In this document: in pieces, positions 17,098-28,317 of the stretch
Numbering within the stretch: position 1 is the stretch's first letter
Layout: the number at the start of each line of letters is the position of its first letter
Origin: Pseudoxanthomonas sp. F37
GTDB taxonomy: Bacteria; Pseudomonadota; Gammaproteobacteria; Xanthomonadales; Xanthomonadaceae
DNA: 64,000 nt
Assembly (NCBI RefSeq): GCF_022965755.1
Contig: NZ_CP095187.1
Coordinates: 2,790,001-2,854,000 of the forward strand
Direction: 5' to 3'
Program-made: the position numbers and the translations under genes
The notes under the pieces: generated by a model
Databases searched by the model: none
Told to the model about the DNA's origin: nothing
What the model saw: the letters and a program-made list of their open reading frames with translations, nothing else

Positions 17098-18438
17098 TCA
17101 TCGGGACGCATAGGGGCCGGACACCGCCTTGATCTTCATCGCCTCGTCGGCATCGTCCAGCACGAACACCCGGTAGTGCGCGCCTCCCTTCTCCACCCGG
17201 ATGACGACATGGCCCTGCGTACTGGCCGCCGCGTTCGCGCCGTAGGTCGTCTTCGCGGTCGCATCCGACAGGTGGGTGATGAAGATGTCGCGCTGTCCGG
17301 GCCAGACGGCCTGCGAGGTCATCCGCTTGTAGGCGTTCACCGCGGGATGACCGTCGGCGCGCGCGGCGATGACGATCACCCGCGGCTGCAATGCCGCCAG
17401 GAAGGGGATGCTGTTGGCATCCCAGCTGCCGTGATGGTTGGCCTTCATGGCATCGACCGGCCCGCAGGCACGCGCCACCTCGGGCTCGACGTTCTTCCAC
17501 GCTGCGGGAGCGAACGCGATTTCTTCGTCCACAGAGGAGAGATCGCCGCCGGTGTAGTAGTCGAACCCACCGTAACGCACGCGGAAGGCGATGCTCAGCT
17601 TGTTCTCGCCCGGCGCGCCTTGCCCGGCCATCCGCTCCGCCGAGGGGAAAAGCGCGCGCACGGTCTCTCCCTCGCCCGCCCAGAGTACGCCGTTCGCATA
17701 GAGATTGCGGATCTCGAAACCGGGATAGGCCTCGGCGTCGTGCACCGGCACGATCTGGTCCTTGCGGCCCGGCTGGAACCTTTCCACCTTCATGCCGCGG
17801 TTCCGCACCTGCCAATCGAGGAACCGGCGATAGTTGTCCATGGTCGTGCCATGGAGCGGCGCCGGGTAGTCGTAGCCCGGCCATCCGCGGTCGATGACCT
17901 TGGCGATCGGCACGGACTCGGCGACCTGGGTGATGCCGCTGAGCCGATAGCCCTTGACCGATAGCGGGGAATCGGCGTCGATCGTGCCCATGTGGTCGCC
18001 GTGGAAATGGCTGATGACCGCATAGTCCAGCCCCTTCGCTTTCCCGGGCACTACGCGCCTGACGTAGCGTGCCACCCACTCTCCCGGCGCGCGGGATGCG
18101 TCCGGCCGGGTGGGCAGCGAGAACGGCGCCTGCTCGTTCGTCCTGCCGCTCATGTCCACCAGCACGCTGCTGCCATCGGGCAGGATCAGGAGTTGGGCCT
18201 CACCGCGTCCGGTGTTGATGTGGTGGATGTCCAGTTCGCCTTCGCGCCATGCCGGCAGTGTCCCGCCCGGCGCGGCCTCAGGACCAGGACCGGCCCGCAG
18301 GGAAAGCGCCAGCAGGAACGCCACCGGCGAAAGCAGGCACGCCGCGCACCTCTTCGTCCGACCCCGCGGCCCGCATGACCTGCCGGGCGACGGGCCTGGA
18401 CTCCGGAAGCGGCCGCGGCGTTCGATCATGGCGGTCAT
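17098..18438 (-). CDS. Exported metallo-beta-lactamase-fold hydrolase (ComEC-like domain)
   Basis: This 446-residue protein starts MTAMIERRGRFR; a second Met at 18429 is possible. A hydrophobic segment at about 33-50 (CLLSPVAFLLALSLRAG) should export or anchor it. The metal-binding motif HFHGDH (AVISHFHGDHMGTID) and downstream GGDLSS and ANHHGSWD mark the MBL fold, of the branch also seen at the end of ComEC. Its start overlaps the phoD stop (ATGA), so it is translationally coupled to the phosphatase. It may cut phosphodiesters in the periplasm together with PhoD; this comes from context. Confidence 0.88.
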   Translation of the reverse strand: MTAMIERRGRFRSPGPSPGRSCGPRGRTKRCAACLLSPVAFLLALSLRAGPGPEAAPGGTLPAWREGELDIHHINTGRGEAQLLILPDGSSVLVDMSGRTNEQAPFSLPTRPDASRAPGEWVARYVRRVVPGKAKGLDYAVISHFHGDHMGTIDADSPLSVKGYRLSGITQVAESVPIAKVIDRGWPGYDYPAPLHGTTMDNYRRFLDWQVRNRGMKVERFQPGRKDQIVPVHDAEAYPGFEIRNLYANGVLWAGEGETVRALFPSAERMAGQGAPGENKLSIAFRVRYGGFDYYTGGDLSSVDEEIAFAPAAWKNVEPEVARACGPVDAMKANHHGSWDANSIPFLAALQPRVIVIAARADGHPAVNAYKRMTSQAVWPGQRDIFITHLSDATAKTTYGANAAASTQGHVVIRVEKGGAHYRVFVLDDADEAMKIKAVSGPYASR

Positions 18439-20024
18439 GCGCGCTGGATGCCCGGCTTGCCATGTTCCACCGCCAGGCGGGCGATCACGGTCTTCGTCCC
18501 TCCGGGGGCCGACACCTTGTCCACGCCGACCACCTCGGTACGCCACAGCCGGGGACCGATGTCGAAAACCTGGTAGCCACGGCGATCGTTGAGCAGGTGG
18601 GTGTGGGGATTCTGCGAGGGAACGTGTTCCCAGCCGGGGGGAATATCGCTGCCATCGCCTCCGGAGGCGATGGAGGTGGTGACGAACTCGGTCGCCACCG
18701 GCGTGCTGAGCGGATCGCCTTCCACGGAGGGGATCACGCCGGCATGATGCTTGTGCACGTCGCCGGTCGCGACCACGACATTGCCCAGCCTTCTTTCCCG
18801 CAGGGTGTCCACCAGGCGCGCGCGCGCCGCCGGATAGCCGCTCCAGGAGTCGGTGTTGGTGGGTCCGGATTTCCGGCTGTCCGGATAGGCGTAGGGCATC
18901 ACCATCACCTGCTGCGCCAGCAGATGCCAGCGCGTGTCGCTGTCCAGGCCGGCGCCCAGCCACTGTTCCTGCGCACTGCCCAGCATGTGCTCCGCTCCGG
19001 CCAAGGCATCGGTGCGGCAGGGCCGGGTCATTCCCCGCTCGCACCGCTGCTTGCTGCGGTACTGCCGGGTGTCGAGCAGATGCACCCTCAGCGTCCGGCC
19101 ATAGTCCAGCCGCCGATACAGCGTGATGCCGGCCTGCGGTGAGGGAAACAGCGCGCGCCGCACCGGCATGTTCTCGTACCAGGCCTGCATGGCGGCGAAT
19201 TTCCGCAGTGCGAAGACTTCGGGAGGCGTGCCGTCCTGGTCGAGCGCAGCGGCCCAGTTGTTGTCGAACTCGTGGTCGTCCCAGGTGGACAGGAAGGCGG
19301 TGGCGGCGTGGGCGGCCTGCAGGTCGGGATCGTGCTTGTACTGCGCGTAACGCCGGCGGTAGTCGTCCAGCGTGTAGATCTCGCCGCCCGCATGCCTGCG
19401 GTCCACGCGCCTGCCACTGTTGTCGACAAGGGACAGCGCGCCCTCCTTGCCCGCCCCCTCGTAGATGTAGTCGCCGTAGTGGAACACCGCATCCAGGTCC
19501 TGTTCCTGGCTCAGGTGGCGGTAGGCGGTGAACAGCCCGGCTTCGTGGTGCTGGCAACCGGCCACGCCGATGCGGACGCGCTGCGGCCCATCCCCTGCCG
19601 CGGGTGCGGTACGCACCGTTCCCACGGGACTGGGCGGCTGTCCTGCCACGTGGAAGCGGTACCAGTAGGGACGCCGTGGCCGCAGCCCCTGCACTTCCAC
19701 ATGGATGCTGTGGCCAAGCTCGGGGCGTGCCAGGGCTTCTCCCCGGCGCACGACCGTGGCAAAGGCCTCGTCCTCGGCGACTTCCCAGCGCACGGGAACC
19801 GTGAGCATGGGCATGCCGGCGTGTTCGTCCAGCGGCCGCGGCGCCAGGCGCGTCCAGATCACGAAGCCATCCGGCGCCGGATCGCCTGATGCGACGCCCA
19901 GCAGGAACGGGTACGCGGGAAAGGGCGCGGAAGCCCACACGCGCGCGGCCTGGCCCAGGCCCGCGAACATGGCCAGGCGGCCGGCGGCCTGCAGGAAGGT
20001 GCGGCGATCGAATCGGGTAGACAT
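18435..20024 (-). CDS. phoD: PhoD-family alkaline phosphatase/phosphodiesterase, Tat-exported
   Basis: This 529-residue protein starts MSTRFDRRTFLQAAG, a twin-arginine signal (RRTFL), which fits PhoD enzymes that fold with Fe/Ca cofactors before export. The PhoD N-terminal domain follows (FLLGVASGDPAPDGFVIWTRL) and then metallophosphatase motifs such as HYGDYIYEG, TWDDHEFDNNW, DTRQYRS and VATGDVHKHHAG. PhoD cleaves phosphomono- and diesters outside the cytoplasm. An upstream in-frame Met at 20087 was rejected because it would bury the Tat signal. The gene is 102 bases downstream of the TonB receptor and coupled to the MBL hydrolase. Confidence 0.93.
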   Translation of the reverse strand: MSTRFDRRTFLQAAGRLAMFAGLGQAARVWASAPFPAYPFLLGVASGDPAPDGFVIWTRLAPRPLDEHAGMPMLTVPVRWEVAEDEAFATVVRRGEALARPELGHSIHVEVQGLRPRRPYWYRFHVAGQPPSPVGTVRTAPAAGDGPQRVRIGVAGCQHHEAGLFTAYRHLSQEQDLDAVFHYGDYIYEGAGKEGALSLVDNSGRRVDRRHAGGEIYTLDDYRRRYAQYKHDPDLQAAHAATAFLSTWDDHEFDNNWAAALDQDGTPPEVFALRKFAAMQAWYENMPVRRALFPSPQAGITLYRRLDYGRTLRVHLLDTRQYRSKQRCERGMTRPCRTDALAGAEHMLGSAQEQWLGAGLDSDTRWHLLAQQVMVMPYAYPDSRKSGPTNTDSWSGYPAARARLVDTLRERRLGNVVVATGDVHKHHAGVIPSVEGDPLSTPVATEFVTTSIASGGDGSDIPPGWEHVPSQNPHTHLLNDRRGYQVFDIGPRLWRTEVVGVDKVSAPGGTKTVIARLAVEHGKPGIQRA

Positions 20025-20126
20025 GGGGGATGGGTCTGTTGTCCGGAAGTGGAGACGAGGCATGGCGCGGCGCCCTGCCGCAGGCAACCCGCACCCGCGG
20101 CATGCACGCCTGTGGCCATCGGAGGC

Positions 20127-23100
20127 CTAGAAGCGCGCCCGGATGCCGAGCGATGCGCGACGGCCGCTGGTGATGTAGATCTGGCTGTGGTGGCCGCCCG
20201 CCCCCAGTCCGACCGGACCGTTGGAATAGACGGTGTGGCGGTTCTGGTCGAACAGGTTGTTGGCGCTGAAGTACACCTCCAGCCCCAGCCAGTTGTCGCG
20301 GGTCTTGGGAATGAGGGTGTAACTGCCGGACAGGTTCACCTCCAGGTAGTCGTCGAAGGGCTGTTCCTGGACGACCGAATAGGCGCCGTTGCCGTTGTTC
20401 ACGGTCACCGCGCTGGTCGGGCCGCGATCCTTCTCGTCGCTCCACACGCTGTTGAGGTTCAGGCGTATGGGGCCGTACTTCCAGCCGAAGCCCAGGCCCG
20501 CCACCTGCTGGGCCACGCGCGAGAGCTTCTTCGACGGGTGGGTGTTGGTGAAATGCCCGCGCAGGGTCAGCCCGCTCAATGGACCCGGCAGGTAGTCCAT
20601 GGCGTGGTTGAACTCGAACTCGTAGCCGTTGACGGTGATGTCCGCCGCGCTGTTGGTCGCGGTGCTGACCAGGTCGACGGGCTCGTCGCCGTCGTAGCCG
20701 AACTCCTCCGGCGTCAGCGTGGCCGTATCGATCAGGTCCTTGATGCGGTTGTGGAACACGCCGAACGCCACCAGCCCGACCGGCTCGAAGTACTGCGTCG
20801 CGCGCAGGGAGAAGTTGTCCGAGTACTCCGGCTTCAGGCTGGCATTGGGCGCGCTGAGCACGTTCCCGTCTTCGGTGCCGTAGGCGATGGACCACACGCC
20901 GGCCAGGTCGCCGACCTCCGGACGCATGATGGTCTTGCTGTAGCCTGCATGGATATCCAGGCTGTCGGTCACGCTGTACTTGAGCGACGCGCTGGGAAAG
21001 AAATCGTCGTAGCGGCCCTCGGTCTGCTTCCGCGGGTTGGTCAAGTACTGGTACTTCAGGCCCTCGACCGTGGCGGCCCGGCCCGTGGCCGCGGACACCG
21101 CATAGCCGGCGGCGCGCACCTGCTCGGGGCTGAGCGGGTCGAAGTCGTGGCCGATCTCACGGGTCCGCTCCCAGCGCAGGCCGGCCTGGCCCTTCAGCCG
21201 CTCGGTGAAATCCGCGGTTCCCATGAAATAGAGCGAGGTGATCCGTTCGTCCAGCTCGTTCACGTTCGCGATATGGGCGTTGTACCACTGCGCGGGCGTC
21301 TCGCTGCGTATCCACTGCTCGGGATTGGCCTGCATCATCTGGTGGATCCTGGCCAGGCTGTAGAGGTATACGTCGCCGCCGCTCAAGGTCCGGATGTCCA
21401 TGCCGCTCTCGCCGCCATGCCATACGTTCCGGCTCTGCACGGCGCGCAGGAACTCGGCGTTGCTCAACGGGCCGTTGTAGGTCCAGATGTTGGCGTCGGA
21501 GGTGTTGCCGAACTCGTAGCCGGCACGGGTGGCCTTGACGCCGGTCTTCCAGGTGACCGGAATGCGGCCGATGTCCTGGTAGAACTCGACGTTGAGCGCA
21601 CCGCCCCGGTAGTCCAGCTCGGCCGAACTGCCGCTGGTGGTGCGGATGGACGGCCGGGTGGATGCACCGAGCGCGCCGGCATACGACCCCAGCGTGAAGG
21701 CGTCGGGGCTGGCCCAGTCGATGCCGTCGATCTGCTGGATCTGCCAGTCCTGATGCATCCAGTCGCTGCGCGAGGCGCTGTAGTTGCCGCGCGCGCTCAG
21801 GGTATTCAGCAGATTGGAGACCTGTCCCTTCTTGACCGAGTCGTACCGGCTGGTGGACGTGGCGGAGAACAGGTTGCCATCCACTTTCAGGTTCTCGTTC
21901 TGCCAGACGAAGCTGGGCACGAAGTTGCGCGAGTAGCCGACCTTGTAGGTGTAGCTGTGGTTCAACGCCAATGTGTTGGTGCTGGCGGGATAGCGCGTGG
22001 TCCAGTCCAGCGAGGGGTCGCCTTCATGCGGATTGGCGGTGGTCGCGCGGCCATTGGTGAAGGTGGGCGTGATGGTGTTGGGATCGATGTCGCCGCGGCT
22101 CAGGTTGGCCGAGAGCGACAGGATCAGCGTGTCGGTCGCCTTGAAGTCCGCATTGAAGGACGCGACACGCCGGTTGTATTCGCGGTCGTAGCCCGACGCG
22201 GCGATCGACGTCACCGCGTAGGGATAGGGACTGGTGGCCGTGGCCACGTAGTTGCGGCCGGCCGTGATCTGCGCCTGTTCCACCAGGTTGGTGATGCTGC
22301 TGATGCCGGCCGCGATGCCGAGGCGCTTGTCGAAGAATACGTCCGAATAGGTGATGGAGCTGCTGGGCAGCCACTTGGTGTCGTAACCGCCTTCCATCCA
22401 CCCGGTGTTCCTGCTGTCCCACAGGCCGGAATGCGTGGTGCCGCCGAGGGACACGACGACCCGCCGCCCCTTGGCGTCGAACGCCTTCCTGGTCCGGATG
22501 TCGATGGTGCCTGCCGGCGCGTTCGCATCCATGTCCGCGGACGTCGTCTTGTTGATGCTGATCGAGTCCACGCCCGCCAGCGCGCTCTGTTCGAAGCTGA
22601 AGGTGCGCGAGCTGGACGAGTTGGCGTCTATCCCGGGAAGACTGACGCCGTTGAGCGTCACGCCCGTGTACTTGGCCGGCAAACCGCGCAGGCTGATGTT
22701 GCGCGGCGCATCGTCGGCCACCACGTCGAAATCCACACCGGGCATGTACTTGAGGAACTCGCCCGGGTTGCCGTCGCCGATCTCGCCGAAGCTGTCGGCC
22801 GACAGCGTGTTGGTGATGTTCATGGCGGCACGCTGCTCCATGATGGCCCTGGCATCGCCCTCGCGCACCCCGACCACCTGCAGCGAATCCAGCGTACGCG
22901 CGCCGGCGTTGCCCGCCTCCACCGACGTGCTGCGCAACTGGAACTCCAGGCGCTCGCGTTCGTCCGGCTCCAGCTCGATGGTGCGACGCTCCTCGTGGAA
23001 GCCGGTGTAGCTCACCGTCACCTCCACCGTGCCGGCCAGCACGCCGGTGAGCTGGAATTCGCCCCGCTCGCCCGAATGGACCACGCGGGTGCCGGCACGG

Positions 23101-23504
23101 CTGGTGATGCGCACGACGGCATCCCGGAGATAGCCGCCCGTCGCCGGATCCAGCACGCTGCCGAGCACCGTTCCGCTTCCCATGCCCGGCTCGCCGGAAC
23201 GCGAGGGCTGCAACAGGATCACGCGACCGTCGTCGGACTTGACCTCCAGGCCGGTATCGCGCAACAAGGCACGCAACGTCTGCCGCGCATCGCCTTCGCC
23301 CACCACCGCCTGCGTATTGACCCCATCGAGCGCATCCGCGGGCGCGATGATCTGCAGCTGCGCCTGGCGCGCGAACTCCGGGATACCGGTTACTGCCGGC
23401 TGCGTGGGGACATTGAACGGGCGCCGTTGCGCCATGGCAGGCGGCGCGGACGCCAGCGCTATCGCGACGGCGGTGGCCAGCAGGAGCTTCTTGCAGCGAA
23501 TCAT
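20127..23504 (-). CDS. Large TonB-dependent transducer with STN signalling domain
   Basis: This 1,125-residue receptor starts MIRCKKLLLATAVAIALA with a signal peptide ending APPAMA. A secretin/TonB N-terminal (STN) domain covers about residues 34-90 (IPEFARQAQLQIIAPADAL), then a carboxypeptidase-regulatory-like domain, the plug (from about 195; RNISLRGLPAKYTGVTLNGV) and a barrel of about 800 residues ending LGIRARF. STN domains pass ligand binding to a FecR-type regulator, and the genes for such a regulator and its sigma factor lie directly upstream. The co-encoded PhoD and MBL hydrolase suggest a phosphorylated or nucleotidic ligand; this is inference. Confidence 0.95.
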   Translation of the reverse strand: MIRCKKLLLATAVAIALASAPPAMAQRRPFNVPTQPAVTGIPEFARQAQLQIIAPADALDGVNTQAVVGEGDARQTLRALLRDTGLEVKSDDGRVILLQPSRSGEPGMGSGTVLGSVLDPATGGYLRDAVVRITSRAGTRVVHSGERGEFQLTGVLAGTVEVTVSYTGFHEERRTIELEPDERERLEFQLRSTSVEAGNAGARTLDSLQVVGVREGDARAIMEQRAAMNITNTLSADSFGEIGDGNPGEFLKYMPGVDFDVVADDAPRNISLRGLPAKYTGVTLNGVSLPGIDANSSSSRTFSFEQSALAGVDSISINKTTSADMDANAPAGTIDIRTRKAFDAKGRRVVVSLGGTTHSGLWDSRNTGWMEGGYDTKWLPSSSITYSDVFFDKRLGIAAGISSITNLVEQAQITAGRNYVATATSPYPYAVTSIAASGYDREYNRRVASFNADFKATDTLILSLSANLSRGDIDPNTITPTFTNGRATTANPHEGDPSLDWTTRYPASTNTLALNHSYTYKVGYSRNFVPSFVWQNENLKVDGNLFSATSTSRYDSVKKGQVSNLLNTLSARGNYSASRSDWMHQDWQIQQIDGIDWASPDAFTLGSYAGALGASTRPSIRTTSGSSAELDYRGGALNVEFYQDIGRIPVTWKTGVKATRAGYEFGNTSDANIWTYNGPLSNAEFLRAVQSRNVWHGGESGMDIRTLSGGDVYLYSLARIHQMMQANPEQWIRSETPAQWYNAHIANVNELDERITSLYFMGTADFTERLKGQAGLRWERTREIGHDFDPLSPEQVRAAGYAVSAATGRAATVEGLKYQYLTNPRKQTEGRYDDFFPSASLKYSVTDSLDIHAGYSKTIMRPEVGDLAGVWSIAYGTEDGNVLSAPNASLKPEYSDNFSLRATQYFEPVGLVAFGVFHNRIKDLIDTATLTPEEFGYDGDEPVDLVSTATNSAADITVNGYEFEFNHAMDYLPGPLSGLTLRGHFTNTHPSKKLSRVAQQVAGLGFGWKYGPIRLNLNSVWSDEKDRGPTSAVTVNNGNGAYSVVQEQPFDDYLEVNLSGSYTLIPKTRDNWLGLEVYFSANNLFDQNRHTVYSNGPVGLGAGGHHSQIYITSGRRASLGIRARF

Positions 23505-23595
23505 CGGGCGAACACTCGCATTGTTGGCCGCAGGAATTGCGGACCTCCAATGCTTGAGACGCCATGGCCCGGCTTCCGCCATGCGTCATGAAAAT

Positions 23596-24606
23596 TTAAT
23601 CTTCCGGAACGATGACGATCTCGCGGCTGGTTTCCTGCCGCACGTCTGCGCCGAACACGTCCGCCACCGCGCGACTGAACCCTGCCGGATTGTTGGCGGC
23701 GAACAGGCCGGTGATGGACGCATTCGCCAGGCGCGGGTCGGGAATGACGATACGGACATCGCTGTAACGCGCGAAGGCTTCGGCCGCTTCGGCCAGGCGC
23801 TCGCCGTGGAAAGCGAGCTTGCCCTCGCGCCACGCCAACTCGCGCTGCATCTGGTCCGCCGACAGCGATGCCACCTCGATGCGGCCGGACGCCGTCTTCC
23901 ACGATCCACGCTGGTGCGCCGCCAGTGCGTTCACGGCTCCTTCGGGCGCAGGCAGGCCCACTTCGCCGTCCTGCACGACGACCTGGGCCGGCTGGCCATC
24001 GAGTTTGCGCACCACGAAGGCGGCAGCGCCCGCACGCAGTCGCAGTCCTTCGATCTCCACCAGCAGGGGCTCGCCACTTCCGGACGCTTCCACGAACACC
24101 TCACCGCTGCGGACCCTCACGCGCAGGCGGCGCTCCTCTTCATACACATCGACGCGGCTTTCGGTGTTGAGGGTGAGCGTCGAACCATCGGCCAGCGGGA
24201 CCCGGCGCATCTCTCCCTTCGCGGTCGCGTAGGCCACCGGCATCGGCATGCTGGCGACCACCAGCACGAACAGCAGGATCGACGCCGCCAGCGCAGCGAG
24301 CCCTCGACGCACCGCCGGCGCGGCGCGCCGCGGTGCGCGATGCGGGCGATGAATCCCGCGCGGGCTGGCAGGCCCGCGCGCCGGCTCCTGCCGGCACAGC
24401 TCCGGCGGGAGCGTCGCGTTGGCGATGACGTCGGGGCGGTGCCACAAGGCCTGCGCACGGATGAACGCGCCGCGCCTGCGCGCATCGCCGCTCAGCCAGC
24501 GCTGCAGCTCCTCCTGTTGCCGGCCATCGAGCGGCCCGCGATCCATGCGCGCGACCCACTGCGCGGCCTTCCGCTCAATCGCCTGACTGGTTTCGCGACC
24601 GTCCAT
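23596..24606 (-). CDS. FecR-family sigma regulator
   Basis: This 336-residue protein starts MDGRETSQAIERKAAQW. The N-terminal DUF4880 domain (residues 5-55) binds the sigma factor in the cytoplasm; one membrane span follows at about 100-120 (LAALAASILLFVLVV); the periplasmic FecR domain (GEMRRVPLADGSTLTLNTES) and a C-terminal STN-like domain complete it. It relays occupancy of the TonB transducer to the ECF sigma factor. Its start lies 32 bases inside the sigma gene, so the two are coupled, and its stop is 91 bases before the receptor start. Confidence 0.94.
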   Translation of the reverse strand: MDGRETSQAIERKAAQWVARMDRGPLDGRQQEELQRWLSGDARRRGAFIRAQALWHRPDVIANATLPPELCRQEPARGPASPRGIHRPHRAPRRAAPAVRRGLAALAASILLFVLVVASMPMPVAYATAKGEMRRVPLADGSTLTLNTESRVDVYEEERRLRVRVRSGEVFVEASGSGEPLLVEIEGLRLRAGAAAFVVRKLDGQPAQVVVQDGEVGLPAPEGAVNALAAHQRGSWKTASGRIEVASLSADQMQRELAWREGKLAFHGERLAEAAEAFARYSDVRIVIPDPRLANASITGLFAANNPAGFSRAVADVFGADVRQETSREIVIVPED

Positions 24607-25204
24607 AGGTCCTCCTGGTGTCCCGACCACTTCCCTGGGAGACATGGGGCACCCCGTTTCCGCCATCGCCCAGCCGCTCGCCCAGCCATCGGATGCCCCG
24701 CGCGATGTGTTTCTCGACGGTGTTCTCGGAAATCCCCATGCGCTGGGCGATCTCCCGCTGGGGCAGCGCATGGATGCGGCGCAGGACGAAGGCCTGGCGG
24801 GCCTGTCCGGGCATGCCCGCGATCAGGTCGGCCAGCTGGCGCAGATCGTCCCGGCCCATGGCGTCGCGTTCGGGCGTGGCCGCCTTGTCGGCCAGTTCGA
24901 CGTTCCCCAGTTCCTCGATCGCCAGGATCGGCACGATCCGCGCGCGACGGATGTTGCGCAACATCAGCGAGTGCGCCACCTGGAACAGATAGGCGCGCGG
25001 ATTGAGGATGTCGTCCAGCCGCTCGCGTTCCAGGAGCAGGGCGTAACTTTCCTGGATGATGTCCAATGCGTCCGGCTCCTGCACCCGCAGCCGTGTCAGC
25101 CAGCGCCGCAGGGACGCCTCGTGGGGCAGGATATTGACCGCGAACCAATGCGCGCGCCCGGCATCGTCGGGCACGGCCTGTTCGACCTGGGGTTGGAGCG
25201 GCAA
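24575..25204 (-). CDS. FecI-type ECF sigma factor
   Basis: This 209-residue sigma factor shows region 2 (ALDIIQESYALLLERERL, NPRAYLFQVAHSLMLRNIRR) and region 4 (RQAFVLRRIHALPQREIAQR, ISENTVEKHIARGIRW). The tail beyond residue 180 is basic and unconserved and overlaps the FecR start. It should switch on the TonB receptor-phoD-MBL genes downstream when the receptor is occupied. It heads the five-gene minus-strand operon. Its promoter must lie in the 143 bases before the hutU stop; I cannot pick it out with confidence. Confidence 0.93.
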   Translation of the reverse strand: MPLQPQVEQAVPDDAGRAHWFAVNILPHEASLRRWLTRLRVQEPDALDIIQESYALLLERERLDDILNPRAYLFQVAHSLMLRNIRRARIVPILAIEELGNVELADKAATPERDAMGRDDLRQLADLIAGMPGQARQAFVLRRIHALPQREIAQRMGISENTVEKHIARGIRWLGERLGDGGNGVPHVSQGSGRDTRRTYGRSRNQSGD

Positions 25205-25347
25205 GACGGTTCCCCGAGCGTGCCTTGGGGGAGAGCAGGCACGACCGGTTCATTCTGGGCAGCGGGGATGACGCGGATATGACGGTGTGCCGCACCCGAA
25301 GGACGGCCTGCCGTGACGGGCCGCCTGCGACCACGACAGGCGATGGT

Positions 25348-27015
<1,668 letters not shown>

Positions 27016-27122
27016 GACAGGTTCCAGATGCAGGGATGCGGCCATTATCGACGGGAGGCCCCACCCTGCGCGAGCCGCGGCGATGTTGCAGTGCGCGAAG
27101 GCGTGCATGGCAGAATCGCGCC

Positions 27123-27856
27123 ATGAACGTCCTCCGCCCCGCTTTCCCGGCCCTCCTGGTGGCTGGCCTGCTGTCCGCCGCGTCCGTGCCGGCCGCCCCA
27201 CCCGACCGCATCCTGGTGTTCACCAAGACCGCGGGCTTCCGCCATGACGCCATTCCGGCCGCCGTGGAAGCGCTACGGCGCCTGGCCGCCGACGAAGGCA
27301 TGGGGCTGGACCACACCGAGGATGCGCAGGCGTTCAGTCCGGCCAATCTGGCGCGCTATCGCGCGGTGGTGTTCGCGAGCACCACGGGCGACGTGCTGGA
27401 TGAAGCGCAGCAGACGGCGATGGAAGGCTTCGTGCGCCGGGGGGCGGCTTCATCGGCCTGCATGCGGCAGCGGACACGGAGTACGACTGGCCATGGTATG
27501 GCCGGCTGGTGGGCGCGTACTTCAGGAACCATCCGCCGGGCCTGCAGTCCACGCACGTGCAGCCGGAACGCGATGGCAAGCCGGTGGGCACGCGCTGGCC
27601 GATCACCGACGAGTTGTACAACTACCGCACCCATCCACGCGGACAGGTGCGGGTGATCGCCACGGTGGACGAGCGGTCATACGAAGGCGGCACGATGGGC
27701 GCCGACCACCCCATCGCCTGGTGCCATGCGTTCGATGGCGGTCGCGGCTGGTACAGCGGGCTGGGGCACGATGCGGCGGTGTACGCCGACCCGCACTTCA
27801 TCGCCCAGTTGCGGGGCGGCCTGCGCTACGCCGCGGGGCGTTCGGACGACTGCTGA
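27123..27856 (+). pseudogene. ThuA-like exported protein, interrupted by a frameshift
   Basis: The first part ([20 protein letters not shown]) has a signal peptide and then the ThuA start [20 protein letters not shown]. The family reads on as a glycine-rich GGGFIGLHAAADTEYDWPWY, but here the frame is lost at a run of six Gs (27439-27444). Adding one G restores it exactly, through GRLVGAYFRNHP and HPIAWCH, to a TGA at 27854-27856. Without it the protein ends out of frame at 27656. This is either a real one-base deletion, a phase-variable tract, or a sequencing error. ThuA-like proteins resemble class I glutamine amidotransferases and are linked to sugar use. Confidence 0.85.
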
Positions 27857-27898
27857 CCCCTTGGCCATCCGCACGCCCGGAAGCAGCGACAGCCATCC

Positions 27899-28231
27899 TC
27901 AACGAATCGAGGGGTCCAGGGTACGCAAGGCCTCGGCCAGGCTTGGCTGACCCGTGCGGTCCAGATCGTCCTTCGAGTAGGAGCGCCCGGGCTGGCCGTT
28001 GCACGCGGTCCTGGCATCGCGCTGGCGGATGCGGCTGCCGGTCTGCCGGATGCAGCGGGCCTCGGACAGGCGCGGCTGGTCCTCGCTCTTCGACGGCATG
28101 GCGGCCGACGCGGCGACATCCGCCGGCGGGTCCGCGACCGGCACGGCCTGCTGCGTGGGTGCGGGGGACTGGGCCTGCGCGGTGGCCGCCATCAGGCAGG
28201 CGGCGAAGGCCAGAAGAGGCAGAGGCTTCAT
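27899..28231 (-). CDS. Small exported protein with TGSR motif (paralogue 1)
   Basis: This 110-residue protein has a signal peptide (MKPLPLLAFAACLMAATAQA), a proline/alanine-rich linker and a conserved C-terminal block: RCIRQTGSRIRQRD, a second cysteine nine residues further on (TACNGQPGRSYSKDDL), then a short helix. The two cysteines could form a disulfide in the periplasm. The same C-x3-TGSR block occurs in the protein encoded at 28845-29180, so they are related. I do not know a named family or role. The start was chosen at the Met that begins the signal peptide. Confidence 0.72.
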   Translation of the reverse strand: MKPLPLLAFAACLMAATAQAQSPAPTQQAVPVADPPADVAASAAMPSKSEDQPRLSEARCIRQTGSRIRQRDARTACNGQPGRSYSKDDLDRTGQPSLAEALRTLDPSIR

Positions 28232-28317
28232 GGGGAGGCTCCGGGAGGGCTTGGTCAACACGGTACGCGCCGGTGCGCGCCCGCGTCGCAGGCTTCCGAC
28301 CTGCGTTCAGCGGCTCC

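Noticed and set aside
20049-23591. Very long plus-strand open frame (1,180 codons)
   Set aside because: It is antisense to the TonB transducer; the protein has Ala/Arg/Gly/Val-rich composition without domains, an effect of high GC at third codon positions.
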